Positions 1 to 11,550 of a DNA stretch of 64,000 nucleotides are shown one piece after another; position 1 is the first letter of the stretch, and every line of letters begins with the position of its first letter. Source of the DNA: Plasmopara viticola (Eukaryota; Oomycota; Peronosporomycetes; Peronosporales; Peronosporaceae). Location: contig MBPM02000014.1 of the NCBI GenBank assembly GCA_001695595.3, forward strand, positions 186,001 through 250,000, in the 5' to 3' direction. The notes under the pieces are model-generated. The model did not search any database. It had not been told where the DNA came from and worked only from the letters and a program-made list of their open reading frames with translations. The translations under genes were made by a program, and so were the position numbers.

Positions 1-204
1 TCCTCTAGTACGCTTAAGTCTGACACCACGAGCTCTACAACGGCAACGTCCACTGTGACATCAACAGCCGTAGCGACGTCAACGTCCGCACGGCCGACGT
101 CTAGTACCGAGACGGCGTCGAATGGTAATAGCAATACTATCACCAGCAGTGCGACAACCTCTGCGCCGTCCACGACCTCGTCCGCACGACCACATCTCGG
201 CAAC

Positions 205-236
<32 letters not shown>

Positions 237-2202
237 ACAACAGCAACAGCAACAGCAACAGCAACAACAGCAACTACAACAACAAATGCAGATGCAGCAG
301 AGACAACAGCAATATGCTAATCAAATGATGATGAATCGGCAGAACGGACAACAGCCGCAATTTCCTGGTCAATCATATCAGCAGCAAATGCACGCCAGTC
401 AAATGCCTGGCGGTGTTAGTGGTGCGCCACCGACAAGTGCCTCTGGTCAGTACACGGGAGGTCAACCTGGTCAAACCTATCGTCCACAGACGTCATCGTA
501 CGAAGAAGAATTTGCACGGGTTAAAGCTATGATGATGCAGCACGTGGATCTTATTCCGCCTCCAATGGAGGTTCTTCGGATCTCGATGAGTCAGAGCGCT
601 AGTCAACATAACATGACAATGGGTACAAGTGCATATATGCAGCAGCGTGGCAACCCAGCCATGAATCGTGGTGGCGTCTCTGGGAACGCAGCATACGTAC
701 AATATGGTAATCAAAACATGATGATGGGAGGTCCCCAGCAGAACCCGCAGCAAGCAGGTATGATGAATGCAGCGCGATTGCGTGCAGCTCAAATGGCTCA
801 GCAGCAGTCTCAGCAACGTGCCTCTGGTGTTCGTACTCCTGGTGGTAGCAACGACTCACAGTCTGCATGGCAGTCGGAGAATGATCTTCCCTTACGTCGA
901 AAGATGATTGGCAAAATGTACGGAACCATGTGGTGGCTTGCTTCTGTGACTATGAAGTATTGACTAATTCTATTGTGATTGCCATGGTTGTAATCCAGTG
1001 TTAGTTTATTGCAGCAACGAAAACCAGATGCTCCTGCGGAGTGGATTCGACGGTTGCCAGATATGGCGAGGAGGCTGGAAGATTCGTTGTACCGCACGGC
1101 AAAAAATCGAGACGAGTATGGGGATTTTTCCTCGCTTAAGACTCGATTGCAACATTTGGCAGTCACTATGGGTGCGAGGGCGCAGCACAAGGCCGGAGGG
1201 AATTCTCGGGCGCCGAGCACTGGCAGTACCTCGAGTAATCCTCCGGGAGCAGCCGGCAACGGGGCGATGATGACTGGCAATGCGCCCCCAGGCATGGTGA
1301 TGAACCCGGGAAGTGGTAGTATGGGCGCTCAAGGCCACGCAGTAGGCAATATGCCCTACGCAAACAGAATGACTCAGCAGCAGTTAATACAGCAGCAACA
1401 CATGCAAATGCAAATGCAGCAGAATCCTCAGATGCGGCAGCAATTGACACCACAACAACTGCAGCAATTTCAAGAAGCTCAACTACAGCGACGGCAGCTT
1501 CAAATGCAGCAGGCGCAGCAACAGGCCCAATTGCAGCGGCAGAACTCCCTACAACAACAGCAGTTTCAGCAAAATCAAGCTTTACAACGTCAAAACTCGA
1601 TGCGACAAATGCAGCAGCAGCAACAGCAGCAGCAAATGCAGCAGCAGATGCAGCAACGACAAAATCCGAATTTTATGCAACAGCAGCAAGCCCAAGCTCA
1701 AGCTCAAGCTCGCGCACAAGCGCAAGCACAAGCTCAAGCTCAGCGGAACGGGACAGCGAATGGTGGTTCCAATCAACAGCGTATGAGTAACGATATGAGT
1801 CTCGGCGAGTCGTCGGACTTTTTGAATCTTGATCTGTCATCCTCGTTGCTCGGATCGGAGGACTTGCATGCTGATGGTACCTCTGGTCTTCCTGAAGGGG
1901 ACACTAATAAGAATGGAAATAGCGAATCTACTGACGTAGGGGGTCAAAAGCGAACGCTTTCACAATCTCAGCAGCAGATTGCAGCCGCAGCAAATGCAGC
2001 AGCGTTTAAGCGCACAAAAATAGGAGGAACTTCCAACCAGAGTGGTAGTCAGCCAGGGACAACCCCGCAACAACAGCTTTCTGGCGCTGCAACATCAGGA
2101 TCTCAAGCCACACAGCCGTCTCAAACACCTATGCAAAAGCCTGTTACAAGTACAAGTGGCTCTTCAAAGACCCCACCAATGAGTACTGTGAATGCCAAGT
2201 AA
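1..2202 (+). CDS. KIX-domain, glutamine-rich coactivator-like protein (5' partial)
   Basis: The reading frame is open at the left edge, so the N terminus is missing. I model two exons, 1-917 and 999-2202. The 81-bp intron (GT at 918, AG at 997-998) joins in frame inside a helical segment that begins LPLRRKMIGK and continues VSLLQQRKPDAPAEW. The spacing and the following RRLEDSLYRTAKNRDEY region resemble the three-helix KIX fold of CBP/p300 and Mediator MED15, which binds activation domains in the nucleus. Flanks are low complexity: Ser/Thr-rich, a pure Gln run, then long Gln/Met/Ala stretches and a SQ/TP-rich tail. The stop at 2200-2202 overlaps a perfect GTAAGT donor at 2199. An alternative third exon at 2272-2413 would replace the last residue with about 47 residues. 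MED15-like is my best guess; a CBP-type acetyltransferase is unlikely because no HAT domain follows. KIX is inferred, not proven. Confidence 0.6.
205..273 (+). repeat. CAG/CAA trinucleotide run (23 Gln codons)
   Basis: Twenty-three consecutive Gln codons mix CAG and CAA inside the KIX protein. The mixing of codons suggests selection for the peptide rather than pure slippage. A second Gln-rich stretch lies at about 1480-1745, where Gln alternates with Met, Ala and Arg. Confidence 0.85.
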
Positions 2203-3000
2203 GTCTCTTACCCAATATGAGCGATGGGCGACAATTAGAAGGTTGCGTTAAAAACTTCGAAACCAGTGTAGAGAAACGTTGAAAGGGTATGATTATGGAG
2301 CAAGCAGAACCACTATGCAGTATTTGGTTGCAAACGAGGGGATGGTGAGGCGTGTGGATATATTCTGCAAAGCTGTTTATACTTTCTGGTGCGGTACGTG
2401 GCGAAGAAAGTAAAGCTGCCCTTACTTGTTAGGGGTGGTGCTTTATCGAATGAGTAGATGGAGAGACTCTTGCTTGTGATAGCAAACCTCTCACGTTCGA
2501 GGGAGCACTATCGAGGACAGCGATGCCGCTTCGAGGGGATGTCAGGGGATACTGTGGGTTAAGCAGGTGTTTGCACGGGCAAGATTTGTAGGCAAGGAGA
2601 GTGTAAAGTGGCGAGATTGACGCAGAGAAAAGAAAGTTACCGGATGTTGTGTTGTAATTATTTTCGTGATCACATCTGTAGTTCATTTGTTTCTTTGTCA
2701 TGTAAACGAATTTTTTTGCAATACAACTCGACAATAAATTCAATTCCACAATTGCATCTCTACCTAGCCTCTTCAAGTAATTAAAATGGGGTCTTCAAGC
2801 AGGTAACAGCGTCAAGGTGTATCACTTCGACAATGGGCGCCAGGCCAACTATGGTAAAAGTGTTACTATCCGCTACTTCTTTATTCAGTCGAAATGTTTT
2901 ACTTCGTTTTGTCCGACAAGGTGCAACACAAAACACTGCAATACATTGGGCAAACACCATATGTATTTTCTTTATTTTTCGATTATTTTGAATTATTTCA
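2203..3000. other. Intergenic, possible extra 3' exon of the KIX gene
   Basis: The only supportable item is a possible terminal exon of the upstream gene at 2272-2413 (acceptor TAG at 2269-2271, stop TAA at 2411-2413). The rest is AT-rich and carries no recognisable gene; it presumably holds the 3' end of one gene and the promoter of the next. Confidence 0.4.
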
Positions 3001-3984
3001 ATGAAGCTGATAGAAATCGTGGCAGCCGATGACGGCGATCAGGAGGCACAGCAGCTCTTCGTGGCGCTAGAGTTTCCAGCTCGTTTTGGTGCCAAGGCAA
3101 TAAAGCACCTTTCTACCCACTTCCAGTCATTGGCAGAGCTTGGATTTGCTCACCTCAAGCGGCTCAAGAAGCACCCCAAAATGGAAAACACTCTTGTAGC
3201 GCTTGTTTGTCCTGAAAAATACAATAAACCAATTAACGAATTTCGAGAATTGGAAACACTGTTCGAGGCTACGCTTACAACGACGGAAGTGTTAAAGCGG
3301 CCACCACGCACGCGTGAGCTGTATGAAAAACACACGCAACGCTGGCCTCTGATCTTTCACGCCAGCGTTCAAGAGTCTGCGACGTCGTCCCCGATTGAGG
3401 AAATTGAGAAACAAAACATGGAAAAACATTTGAAAGTTGCAGTGCAGGTTGGAGGGTCTTTAAAAAAGGAGAGGCAAGAGACGTTGAGGTGTGCATGGGG
3501 CTGTGTGGTGGTGGATCCCGAGGCTGACGAGCTCGTTGCTACTTCAACACCAACGGAAAACATGCAAATCCGATATGCATTCGAAATGTTGTATCACCCT
3601 GTAATGGTAGCGATTAATGGAGTTGCAGAACGCGATCGTAAACAAAGTGATGAGTTGAAGGTAAAGATGGCGCACAAGAAGCAAAAATGTTGTGAAAAAG
3701 AAGACGCAGCGGGTCGAAAGCTTATAGAAACCACCAACAATACCAAACCGAGCGATTCATATTTGTGCACTGGTTACGACGTGTACCTCGACCAAGAGCC
3801 GTGTGCCATGTGCGCTATGGCGTTGGTGCACAGTCGTGCGCGTCATGTGGTGTTCGATCGCGCAAATCCTAGTGACGGCGTGCTATTGAGTTCATTTAAA
3901 TTGCACACCATCAAGTCAATAAATCACCACTATCGTGTTTTTCAGTTGCCGCTTTCAGAGGGAGTAGAACAAAGCTGCATGTAA
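3001..3984 (+). CDS. ADAT3: tRNA adenosine deaminase non-catalytic subunit ADAT3/TAD3
   Basis: This single-exon ORF of 327 residues carries a C-terminal cytidine-deaminase-like domain. The zinc cluster PCAMCAMALVHSRARHVVF is clear near residue 270. The upstream zinc ligand sits in YHPVMVAINGV, where the usual catalytic HAE is HPV, so the proton-shuttling Glu is replaced by Val. That substitution is the hallmark of ADAT3/Tad3. This subunit pairs with catalytic ADAT2 to convert A34 to inosine in tRNA anticodons. The N-terminal half is the family-specific extension. The ATG at 3001 is the first in frame and gives a normal family length. The next gene downstream is on the opposite strand, with stops 74 bp apart. 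Confidence 0.9.
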   Translation: MKLIEIVAADDGDQEAQQLFVALEFPARFGAKAIKHLSTHFQSLAELGFAHLKRLKKHPKMENTLVALVCPEKYNKPINEFRELETLFEATLTTTEVLKRPPRTRELYEKHTQRWPLIFHASVQESATSSPIEEIEKQNMEKHLKVAVQVGGSLKKERQETLRCAWGCVVVDPEADELVATSTPTENMQIRYAFEMLYHPVMVAINGVAERDRKQSDELKVKMAHKKQKCCEKEDAAGRKLIETTNNTKPSDSYLCTGYDVYLDQEPCAMCAMALVHSRARHVVFDRANPSDGVLLSSFKLHTIKSINHHYRVFQLPLSEGVEQSCM

Positions 3985-4058
3985 TAATAAACCTATCGTG
4001 GAATAAAGCAATAATAGTCACCGATACGTTAGCGCACTAGTTGCCTAGACAACAACCT

Positions 4059-6890
4059 TTAGGCTCCAAATTCTCGGCTCATGATTTCAAGTCTTGGCAC
4101 AAGTTCATTAAACGTCGGTCGCTGGTCTTGTTTGTTCATCCAACACTCTTCTAACAGTCTAGCAAGTCCTACAGGCGTCCCAACCGGTACACTTGGGTGC
4201 AAAATTCCCCCAGCAACACCGTTCATGATATCACTTGAGCCCAGGTCAGGATACGGCTCTCCCCACGCAAGTGCCTCCCATACGATGATTGAAAAACTGT
4301 AGACATCACACGGAGTGCCATATTTCTCACCACGCAACACTTCTGGTGCCACCCAGAGCGGACTTCCACATATCGACATTGTCTTGCCAACGTCGCGAAA
4401 CTTTGACAATCCAAAGTCGCCAATTTTTGTTCGCATCCGGTCGTCTAACAAGATGTTCTGGGACTTGAGGTCACGGTGAATCACAATCGGATTGTGATTG
4501 TGCAAATACGCCAATCCTTTTGCCATGTCAAATGCCACACTATACGCCAGGCGCAATTGACGACTAATTTCGGGACGTGGCATTTTGTGGTACATGTCAA
4601 AAAAACTGCCATTGGCAAGCAACTCCGTAACAAGTAGTAGCGTCGGTGGTTTAGAGGATGAGCCCATGAACAGCACAATATTTGGATGGTGCAACCCTCT
4701 CATAATGCTGCATTCCTTTTCAAACTCGAGCAAAGTGGTTTTAGGTACACTGCTTACATAAAGCTTCTTAATGGCTACAGGAGTGCCAAAGTACGTCCCT
4801 TTGTACACAATGCCAAACACTCCACGTCCTATCGCAGCATCGACGATCAAATCCTCTTCGCGAATAGATAGACCGTCATTATCTCCCAATGCACCAGAAT
4901 TGCTGACAATTTTCCGGTCAGGGTAAATGATATGGTCTTCCCACTTTTCGTCACCACAGTGCTTGGTGAGTATGGACTGCAATGTCGATATAATGACCGA
5001 AAACGATGGTCGAACATGAACATCAGCACTCCAGCACCGAGTCATTAAAGCGTAAAGGTCCTGCATGGCATCTCCTGGAGGCACTTCGAGTGGATGAAAG
5101 TCAATCGGGCGCTTTCCTGCTTGAACTACAAACGGTATTGCGTCTACAGAGATAGAGTTGTACGGCACGGAGCTACTAAGAGCTTCAAACAAGACTACAC
5201 CAAAGCTGTACACATCAGTCTTTTCCGAGTGCTCTTGACCTTTAATTACTTCCGGTGCAATCCAGACACTCGAACCAACAAAGACGCGAGCAACGTTTTT
5301 AGTAGTACTAGTAGCTGGCGAACTTGCATCGATTATATCATTTTCACGAAAAGCCTTGAGTTTAGACAAGCCAAAGTCGGAAACCTTGCACCTCCAGTCA
5401 GCATCAATTAGTAAGTTGACGCTTTTGAGATCGCGGTGAAGAATTGGGGGCTTACTTGAATGCAAAAAGTGCATGCCACGACTCGAGTCAACTAGCATAC
5501 GCAGCAATAAAGACCAATCAATTTTGACGTCAGTGTTGTGAATGACGCTGTAAACACTTCCCTTTGGACAGAGTTCCATCACTAGGCCAACAAATTCAGG
5601 GTGGACCATCACACCCATGAACATGACTACATTCGGGTGACGAAGTTGGGCCATGACACTTGCTTCTGAGCCAAAACTCGTCACAATTGACTTTGTATCA
5701 CCCTGTAGAGTGATTTTTTTCACAGCCACTTGAGTCTCTTTCCAAGTTGCTGCGTACACACACCCAAACGTCCCTTCTCCTAATTCTTCCTTCACCAACA
5801 CGTCGTTCGGATCAATATGACAATTGGCACTTAAGATGCCACCAGCGTTGGATCTGCTCTCGTTAAACTGGTCCTCCTGGTCTGTTGCCCCTCCACTGAA
5901 CCAGCCAGTCATCTCCATAGTCATCTGCACCATCACATTATCTTGAGCAAGCCGTTCAGTCAGCACAAAATCGCGCCGTTCTTCGTACTCCCAATTCCAC
6001 GACAGAAAACAGAGAAGAATCGAGTAGAGCGTGATCGCAGCGCTCACAGTACCTGGAGCACTCAGCTCTTCCGTGGATGTTTTGCTTGCAAATCGAACCC
6101 AAGCTAGAATTAAAAAGACAAAACTAGAGCATGCTAATACCGTCGTGGACTTTAAAAAGGTCAACCCTGTCGAGCTAGTGATCCCGAGCGAGAAGATGAA
6201 CTGCACCCAAATGTTGCGTTCACTCACTATGGTCCCAGCTGCAGTAGTGTCAAGCAGGGCACTGATTTGCCCAATAAGACACACCAGACTGAGCCACCGC
6301 ATATGAGTCATAAAAAAGTACTGGAAAGAGATGACAAGGATGCCCATTAAAGTCACTACACTAGGAAAGACCATCACCAGAGGAAATTGAGTCCACTTGT
6401 TGCCATTGTCAACCGTTGCCTTGAAACTCACCTGCATTACAACGAGCAGTGGAATGAAAAAGGCGGTGAATCCTGCTCCAAACTTGAGTCGGGTCTGGTA
6501 CTTTGCACGGCGCGCCAACACGAAGCGTTGCTCCATTTCTACATCGGAAAACTGAAGCGACACGAACGAAATACCAATGTCTTCAAGACGACTCGGAGTT
6601 TCGCCAATCTTGCTCCCTCGAGTACGAAAGAGGTGATTAAGTTTGAGATCAGGTACACTAGTGCCCATTATATGCAATCGGGAGCTCTTTAGCGGGGACA
6701 CTGGTGCACTAAGGCTACTTTTTTCGGAAGGCAGTGCCCACGATCGGGCGTTATTCCGAGGCGAGATGTGCTGACTAGCACCACTGACTTTGACCGACGC
6801 GTCTTTGGGAGCTACTTTTGCCATTGAGACTCTTGTTGGCGTATCAGTCATTTTAGTGTGGCCCGTCTGGAAAAGCGGGAATGGAATCAT
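4059..6890 (-). CDS. Membrane-anchored tandem-kinase TKL protein (two kinase domains)
   Basis: This is a single-exon gene; I choose the first ATG at 6890 (943 residues), since the longer frame has no upstream ATG. A Ser-rich N-terminal tail is followed by about six hydrophobic segments at residues 135-305. Two complete kinase domains follow. Kinase 1 (about 365-640) has GEGTFG, VAVKK, HRDLKSVN (~485), DFG (~505) and an APE motif. Kinase 2 (about 685-940) has GRGVFG, VAIKK, HRDLKSQN (~805), DFG (~825) and APE. Both keep all the catalytic residues I can check, so neither looks like a pseudokinase. The sequences fit the tyrosine-kinase-like (TKL/Raf-like) group, which is expanded in oomycetes. 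It is presumably a membrane signalling kinase. There is no extracellular ligand-binding domain beyond short loops, so the input signal is unknown. Confidence 0.88.
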   Translation of the reverse strand: MIPFPLFQTGHTKMTDTPTRVSMAKVAPKDASVKVSGASQHISPRNNARSWALPSEKSSLSAPVSPLKSSRLHIMGTSVPDLKLNHLFRTRGSKIGETPSRLEDIGISFVSLQFSDVEMEQRFVLARRAKYQTRLKFGAGFTAFFIPLLVVMQVSFKATVDNGNKWTQFPLVMVFPSVVTLMGILVISFQYFFMTHMRWLSLVCLIGQISALLDTTAAGTIVSERNIWVQFIFSLGITSSTGLTFLKSTTVLACSSFVFLILAWVRFASKTSTEELSAPGTVSAAITLYSILLCFLSWNWEYEERRDFVLTERLAQDNVMVQMTMEMTGWFSGGATDQEDQFNESRSNAGGILSANCHIDPNDVLVKEELGEGTFGCVYAATWKETQVAVKKITLQGDTKSIVTSFGSEASVMAQLRHPNVVMFMGVMVHPEFVGLVMELCPKGSVYSVIHNTDVKIDWSLLLRMLVDSSRGMHFLHSSKPPILHRDLKSVNLLIDADWRCKVSDFGLSKLKAFRENDIIDASSPATSTTKNVARVFVGSSVWIAPEVIKGQEHSEKTDVYSFGVVLFEALSSSVPYNSISVDAIPFVVQAGKRPIDFHPLEVPPGDAMQDLYALMTRCWSADVHVRPSFSVIISTLQSILTKHCGDEKWEDHIIYPDRKIVSNSGALGDNDGLSIREEDLIVDAAIGRGVFGIVYKGTYFGTPVAIKKLYVSSVPKTTLLEFEKECSIMRGLHHPNIVLFMGSSSKPPTLLLVTELLANGSFFDMYHKMPRPEISRQLRLAYSVAFDMAKGLAYLHNHNPIVIHRDLKSQNILLDDRMRTKIGDFGLSKFRDVGKTMSICGSPLWVAPEVLRGEKYGTPCDVYSFSIIVWEALAWGEPYPDLGSSDIMNGVAGGILHPSVPVGTPVGLARLLEECWMNKQDQRPTFNELVPRLEIMSREFGA

Positions 6891-7107
6891 TCCGTAACCT
6901 CGCGGCGGTTGCGCTAATGAGGCTATTTTTTGGATCAACGCGTGTACCGTGGTGTGAGAACATGCGGATTAACACCATCATAAACACATTAAGAATAGCT
7001 TTATGTCGCGTCCTCGAGTGTATGCTCGTCATTCTGAATGATCGAAAGCTGCAATGGATTGAAGCCTAGGCTACTTATCATTTTTACTTACAAGTTTACA
7101 ACTTTTG

Positions 7108-8098
7108 CTATGACACTGGTTCGACCGGATCCAACGTGAAATTACCAAAGGCTCCTCGACGAAATTCCGCCAGCAGAAATTGTGCTGCCTGTCGATCTTG
7201 CACGTCAACGTCCTTGCCTATTGCACCGCAACGCTGATACACGAGCTTAAACAGGTCACTGATTTTGTCTACAGGTCCCGAAAGCTTGAGCGCGTCCACA
7301 TATGAAGTCGACTTCATTTGATTTAACAGAAACAACATATAGTCCGCTATAAGCTCAGAGCCCACGACTTCATCTTTGATTGCTCCCGTCAGCGCCAACC
7401 TCATACCCGTCTCTGCCGAGGGGATATTGGGTAACATAACCCCAGGCGTGTCCACCACGTACACTGCTGGCTTGTCATTCACCTAAGTAACCACCAAACA
7501 GCAACAAGACCTTAACAAATATTTTAATAATTTGATATTGAGTGCTTTCGTGACTTACCTTAATAATGTCGTTGCGAACAGTGACACCCGGTGTCGGCCC
7601 CACCGTTGCTCGCTTTCGACCTTTTGCCAGCTTTCCAGAGCTAGAGAGGCGTCGAAACTCGTTGATCAGTGAGCTCTTGCCAACGTTTGGGATGCCAACC
7701 ACCATGACCATAGAGCCAGCCGTGCTTTTGAACTGAGCTTGACTGTGCAGGTTGCACCATTGTAGAATTGCCTGCAGCCGTTTCCTCCTAGTCACGGATG
7801 TAAAGATACAGTCGGTGGCATTTCCTAGCTGATTCTTGCACTGTTGTTCCACTCGTTGCTGCAAATTTGCATTGGCTAGGTCACTCTTGTTGAACACAAC
7901 GAGACGCGGCTTTGACTTGCCAAATGCCTCTTCTAGGATGGGATTGGCAGAACTCCATGGGATACGAGCGTCTCGGACTTCAATCAATACATCTACAGCA
8001 TCCATTTGTGCTACCATTTGACGCCTGGCGAGCGCCATATGACCAGGAAACCAATTGACCTTGGCTGGATACGCAAACTTGGATCGAAACGCACTCAT
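7108..8098 (-). CDS. MTG1: Mitochondrial ribosome-assembly GTPase MTG1 (YlqF/RbgA family)
   Basis: Two exons, 8098-7559 and 7482-7108, are joined across a 76-bp phase-0 intron with a GTAAGT donor and TTAG acceptor. The product is about 304 residues. The GTPase motifs occur in circularly permuted order: G4 (NKSD) comes first, then the P-loop GIPNVGKSS, then the switch-I-side PGVT, and G3 (DTPG) directly after the splice junction. This order defines the YlqF/RbgA/MTG1 family. It also has the N-terminal VNWFPGHMALARRQM signature. The family acts in late assembly of the large mitochondrial ribosomal subunit. A short basic N terminus is compatible with mitochondrial import. The start ATG is the first in the frame. 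Confidence 0.92.
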
Positions 8099-8194
8099 CT
8101 TTCCCGCCGTAACAAGATTAAAAGAAGTTTAATTGCCATTGGATATAATGCAAATTATAGTCGGTAATAATAAACGAGTATGACGACAGAAATG

Positions 8195-11100
8195 TCAAGG
8201 TTTGAACATGTCTGGGCTCGAACTGAAGCTGAAAGGCTTCCCCACCACATAAAAGAGATCACCGGACTCAATTTGAAAGTCCATGGAAGGATTGATAAAC
8301 ACACACGGATGAGGTAGTAATAGCACACGTTCTGGACGCCACAACCCGATGATGGTGCAATTTGCCTGTGTAAAAATATTATAAGAGCAACTTCTCAATA
8401 TGTTGTTAAGAACTTAGAACACACCATATCCAGAAATTTGCGGAAACATTCGCCGTAATTGCGCGAGATGAGCTCGTTAGGGGCTTCAACTTGAAAAAGC
8501 CGGCGCTCCCTACAATCTCACCTTTTAGGAATCAAAGTCATTTGAAATAATTATACTACGTACTCGAGATCGTTGGTACTGCCATTGATAAGTAAGTGGA
8601 GAAATTGTGTAATCCAAGGTTTCCGGTAGCATTCACTTAAGAGCGAGTCTAGCATTGAATTCATGAAAACGCGTCCAGAAGCAATAAACTCTTCGAGCAC
8701 AAATGACGCGTCCGTATTACCGTCCCCTTCATCGAGAGAAGTCCAGAACGAGTCCCGTCGTGTTAATTTGGCAGCCACACTGTCTCGACGTGGGGAATGG
8801 GTCGATACATTAAGTTTGGTTTTTTTTTGTTCAGGTACCCCAAAAGCGGTGCTTGTGCGACGTTCATTCGCCTGAGAGCTTAGCAGCTTGACATTCGACG
8901 ACTTGTCCAACTCAACAACAAGATTGGGCATTCGCGTGCGCTGACTAATCTCCACGATATATCGCACAATGGTGATAGCATCCGCATCCACCATATTCGG
9001 GTCAGAGTACTGCGCTTCCGAGGCTTGGGTAAGAATAAGGACGGAAATTGCAAAGCGAATGTTGGTCTTTTTCAGATCAGCAAAGTTGACTGGAGAACCT
9101 TGGACAAAATACACGTCACAGAAGCCACGAAGACGCGTAAACTCACGTTCATCTAAACAAGTAGCCGCTAAGAAAACGACCGCTGGCGACGGGCTATTGT
9201 CGTCGGGCGAAGGCGCCTCTCGAATTGTATTGATAAAGTGATATGTGTCAGATGGAAAGCCACAGACGACAATGTGATTTGTGGTATCTTCTGGCACCCC
9301 TAGAGATGCAAAACGCTCGTACTCGGACAGTTCGCCCATCAGACGTTCATGAGACTTGCCAGTGTAATCGTTGTTAACCAACCCCATGGCAGCTTCAACG
9401 TCATGACCTTCAGCCACGCTGTACATTTTAATAATACTTTCGCGGATCTGTTCAATCTCATTTCCCAATGCTGGCTTGATTTTCTTCATTTCCATTAAAT
9501 TGCTGCTTGAACTTGACTTGCCTTTGCGACGCACACCTTTTCGGTACGACAAAATTTGTTCCGGTGGAATTTGCACGACACCTTCAACAGCGCTCAGACC
9601 CTTGGCAATAACATATACCTTGCAACAAAGGTTGGGGTCTGCCGTGGCCCCAAGTTTAAAGTCCATATCAATAAATCGCACTCCATCATCCGTTAGCATT
9701 GCCAATGGGATGATAGACGCCTTGTCGTAGAGAAAGCGAATGAGATCACCAAATGTTAAACTTGAAAAGGTTCGGGGGATGTCCAAGAGAAAAATACCGT
9801 GCATGTAGCCGTGAAGATACTGACGTTGCCACTGCGGCGACGAGTGATGACTGTCAAGATCGCTGTTGCATTGCGCAAGTAGATTAAGCAACAGCGTTGG
9901 AAGTCCATTCACCTGACAACTTCTTCCCAAGATTGAAAATTTAAGCATCCCTACAACGACGACGTCACTGGCACCCATTTTAAGCAAAGTGGCAGCATTA
10001 CGAGAATTGATAATTTGTGCGTAGATTGGGCACGTGGGATTTCCACGGCGCAAGGCAATCGTAATGAGGGCGCAGCATTGATCAGCGTATTGTGGACGGG
10101 AAGACTGTCGACTAACAAGGACGTAACAAGCACTTGCATCGGACAGAAATGCTCGAGTAAGATCTTCGTCCAGCATTGGGGAGCCCACAATATACTGAGC
10201 TTTACTATCGTACGCATGCAAGATCTTGTTGATTTCAGGTGTAGGTGGGGCAGCATTCAAAATCACCACGCGTTCATTCCAGTTGAGATTGCTGGGATGA
10301 AAAAATTCGCCAAAAAAGACCGAGAGCGAGTCAGCATTAACAAAGCCGGTAAGAATGACGTGAGGGTGCAACTTGGCCGACGAGTATGCGGACGAATAGT
10401 CAGTATGGGATGAAATTGTAGCTTGGATGCGGTTCACTTGAATTGGTACGACAATAAAAGTGAAGAGAATGACAAACGCTATCGCAAACTTGCCATTTGT
10501 CGACACGGGAGAGATATCCCCGTAGCCCAAAGTTGAGATACTGACAACTACAAAATAAAGCAGATTTGGAAAGGACAAGTCACGGCATCTGCACACGCGA
10601 GCGTCGTCGTCACAGTGGTCGAGACACGCTTCCGTAGCTTGTACCACACCAGCCGTCGTAAAGACGATGGATACGATCGTGAGCATTGCAGCACAAGCTT
10701 GTTGCTGAAGCGACGACGTTGCAAATTGAACAAGGCGAAATATCCGAATAAAGCGTAATGGGCGCAACATCCGCGACACGTATGGCAGCGTATCGGCATA
10801 ATGAATGCTGGACGTGTATGTGGCTATGAGATCAAACCACGAAGGCAATACGACCGCGAATTCCACGATTGGAAAAAAACTCACAATGTATTCGAGTCGA
10901 TCAAAGGCTGCGTACACATGAACAATGTACCTATGATCACGAAGAATGAGCACATGCACCCAGAAACAAAGCTCATGGAAAGACTTACTCGAGCGTAAAG
11001 ATCAAGTTGAGGCTGAAATCGAGTTCTAATGTCATTACAAAACCAAATTTCTTGAATTCTGACCTCACTACGCCATCTAACACATGTGTTTACTGACCTT

Positions 11101-11389
11101 GCATCCATGGTGCAAATTCAATTCGAAGGCCTGTCCAGTTCAGGCTAACGTGAAAGATAGCTTGAAATGTGCTTAAAATGGCCATAGTCATGCTAAAAAT
11201 GTTGCCGGCCAAAGAGCTTTCAAGGTTTCGCTGTACCCATTCGCGCAAGGGCTCTCCCGTAATTCGCTTGACGAGATAGACGCGAGGTTTACGCTTGGGT
11301 CTCGGAGCCAGCATCATTCGGTTCCGTGTAGAGATGGCATGACGAAGATGCTTCGGAACAGTCTTCTTGACCACGGTTGGCTCCGACAT
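8195..11389 (-). CDS. BK/Slo-like voltage-gated K+ channel with RCK domains
   Basis: I rebuild five exons: 11389-11098, 11025-10989, 10930-8564, 8509-8425 and 8365-8195. All junction phases agree, giving about 983 residues. The introns are 72, 58, 54 and 59 bp, all GT-AG. The second exon is only 37 bp and supplies the start of S2 (ELDFSLNLIFTLE). S4 is the Arg-rich RPLRFIRIFRLV. The pore has the K+ selectivity filter TLGYGD. A long cytosolic tail with Rossmann-like RCK segments (HVILTGF and HIVVCGF) follows. The last two short exons complete the second RCK region (EAPNELISRNYGECF) and a terminal GDLFYVVG strand. The order fits Ca2+/voltage-gated BK-type channels in the plasma membrane. I see no obvious calcium-bowl Asp run, so the gating ligand is open. 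Confidence 0.85.
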
Positions 11390-11550
11390 TCAAAGATTTT
11401 CCTTTTTAGATAATAATTTTCTGGTCGCGACGCTTGAGGAAGAGTTGCTTTTTCCAGGATAAAAGTGAATCTATTAGCATCCACAAAAATTACTACGTGG
11501 AAATTTTAGAGCAAAAAGCAAGCGAATATAGGCGAATCTAACATGATTGA

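Noticed and set aside
79..273. Minus-strand ORF with a long poly-Leu run
   Set aside because: It is the antisense of the CAG/CAA tract of the KIX protein and has no other support.
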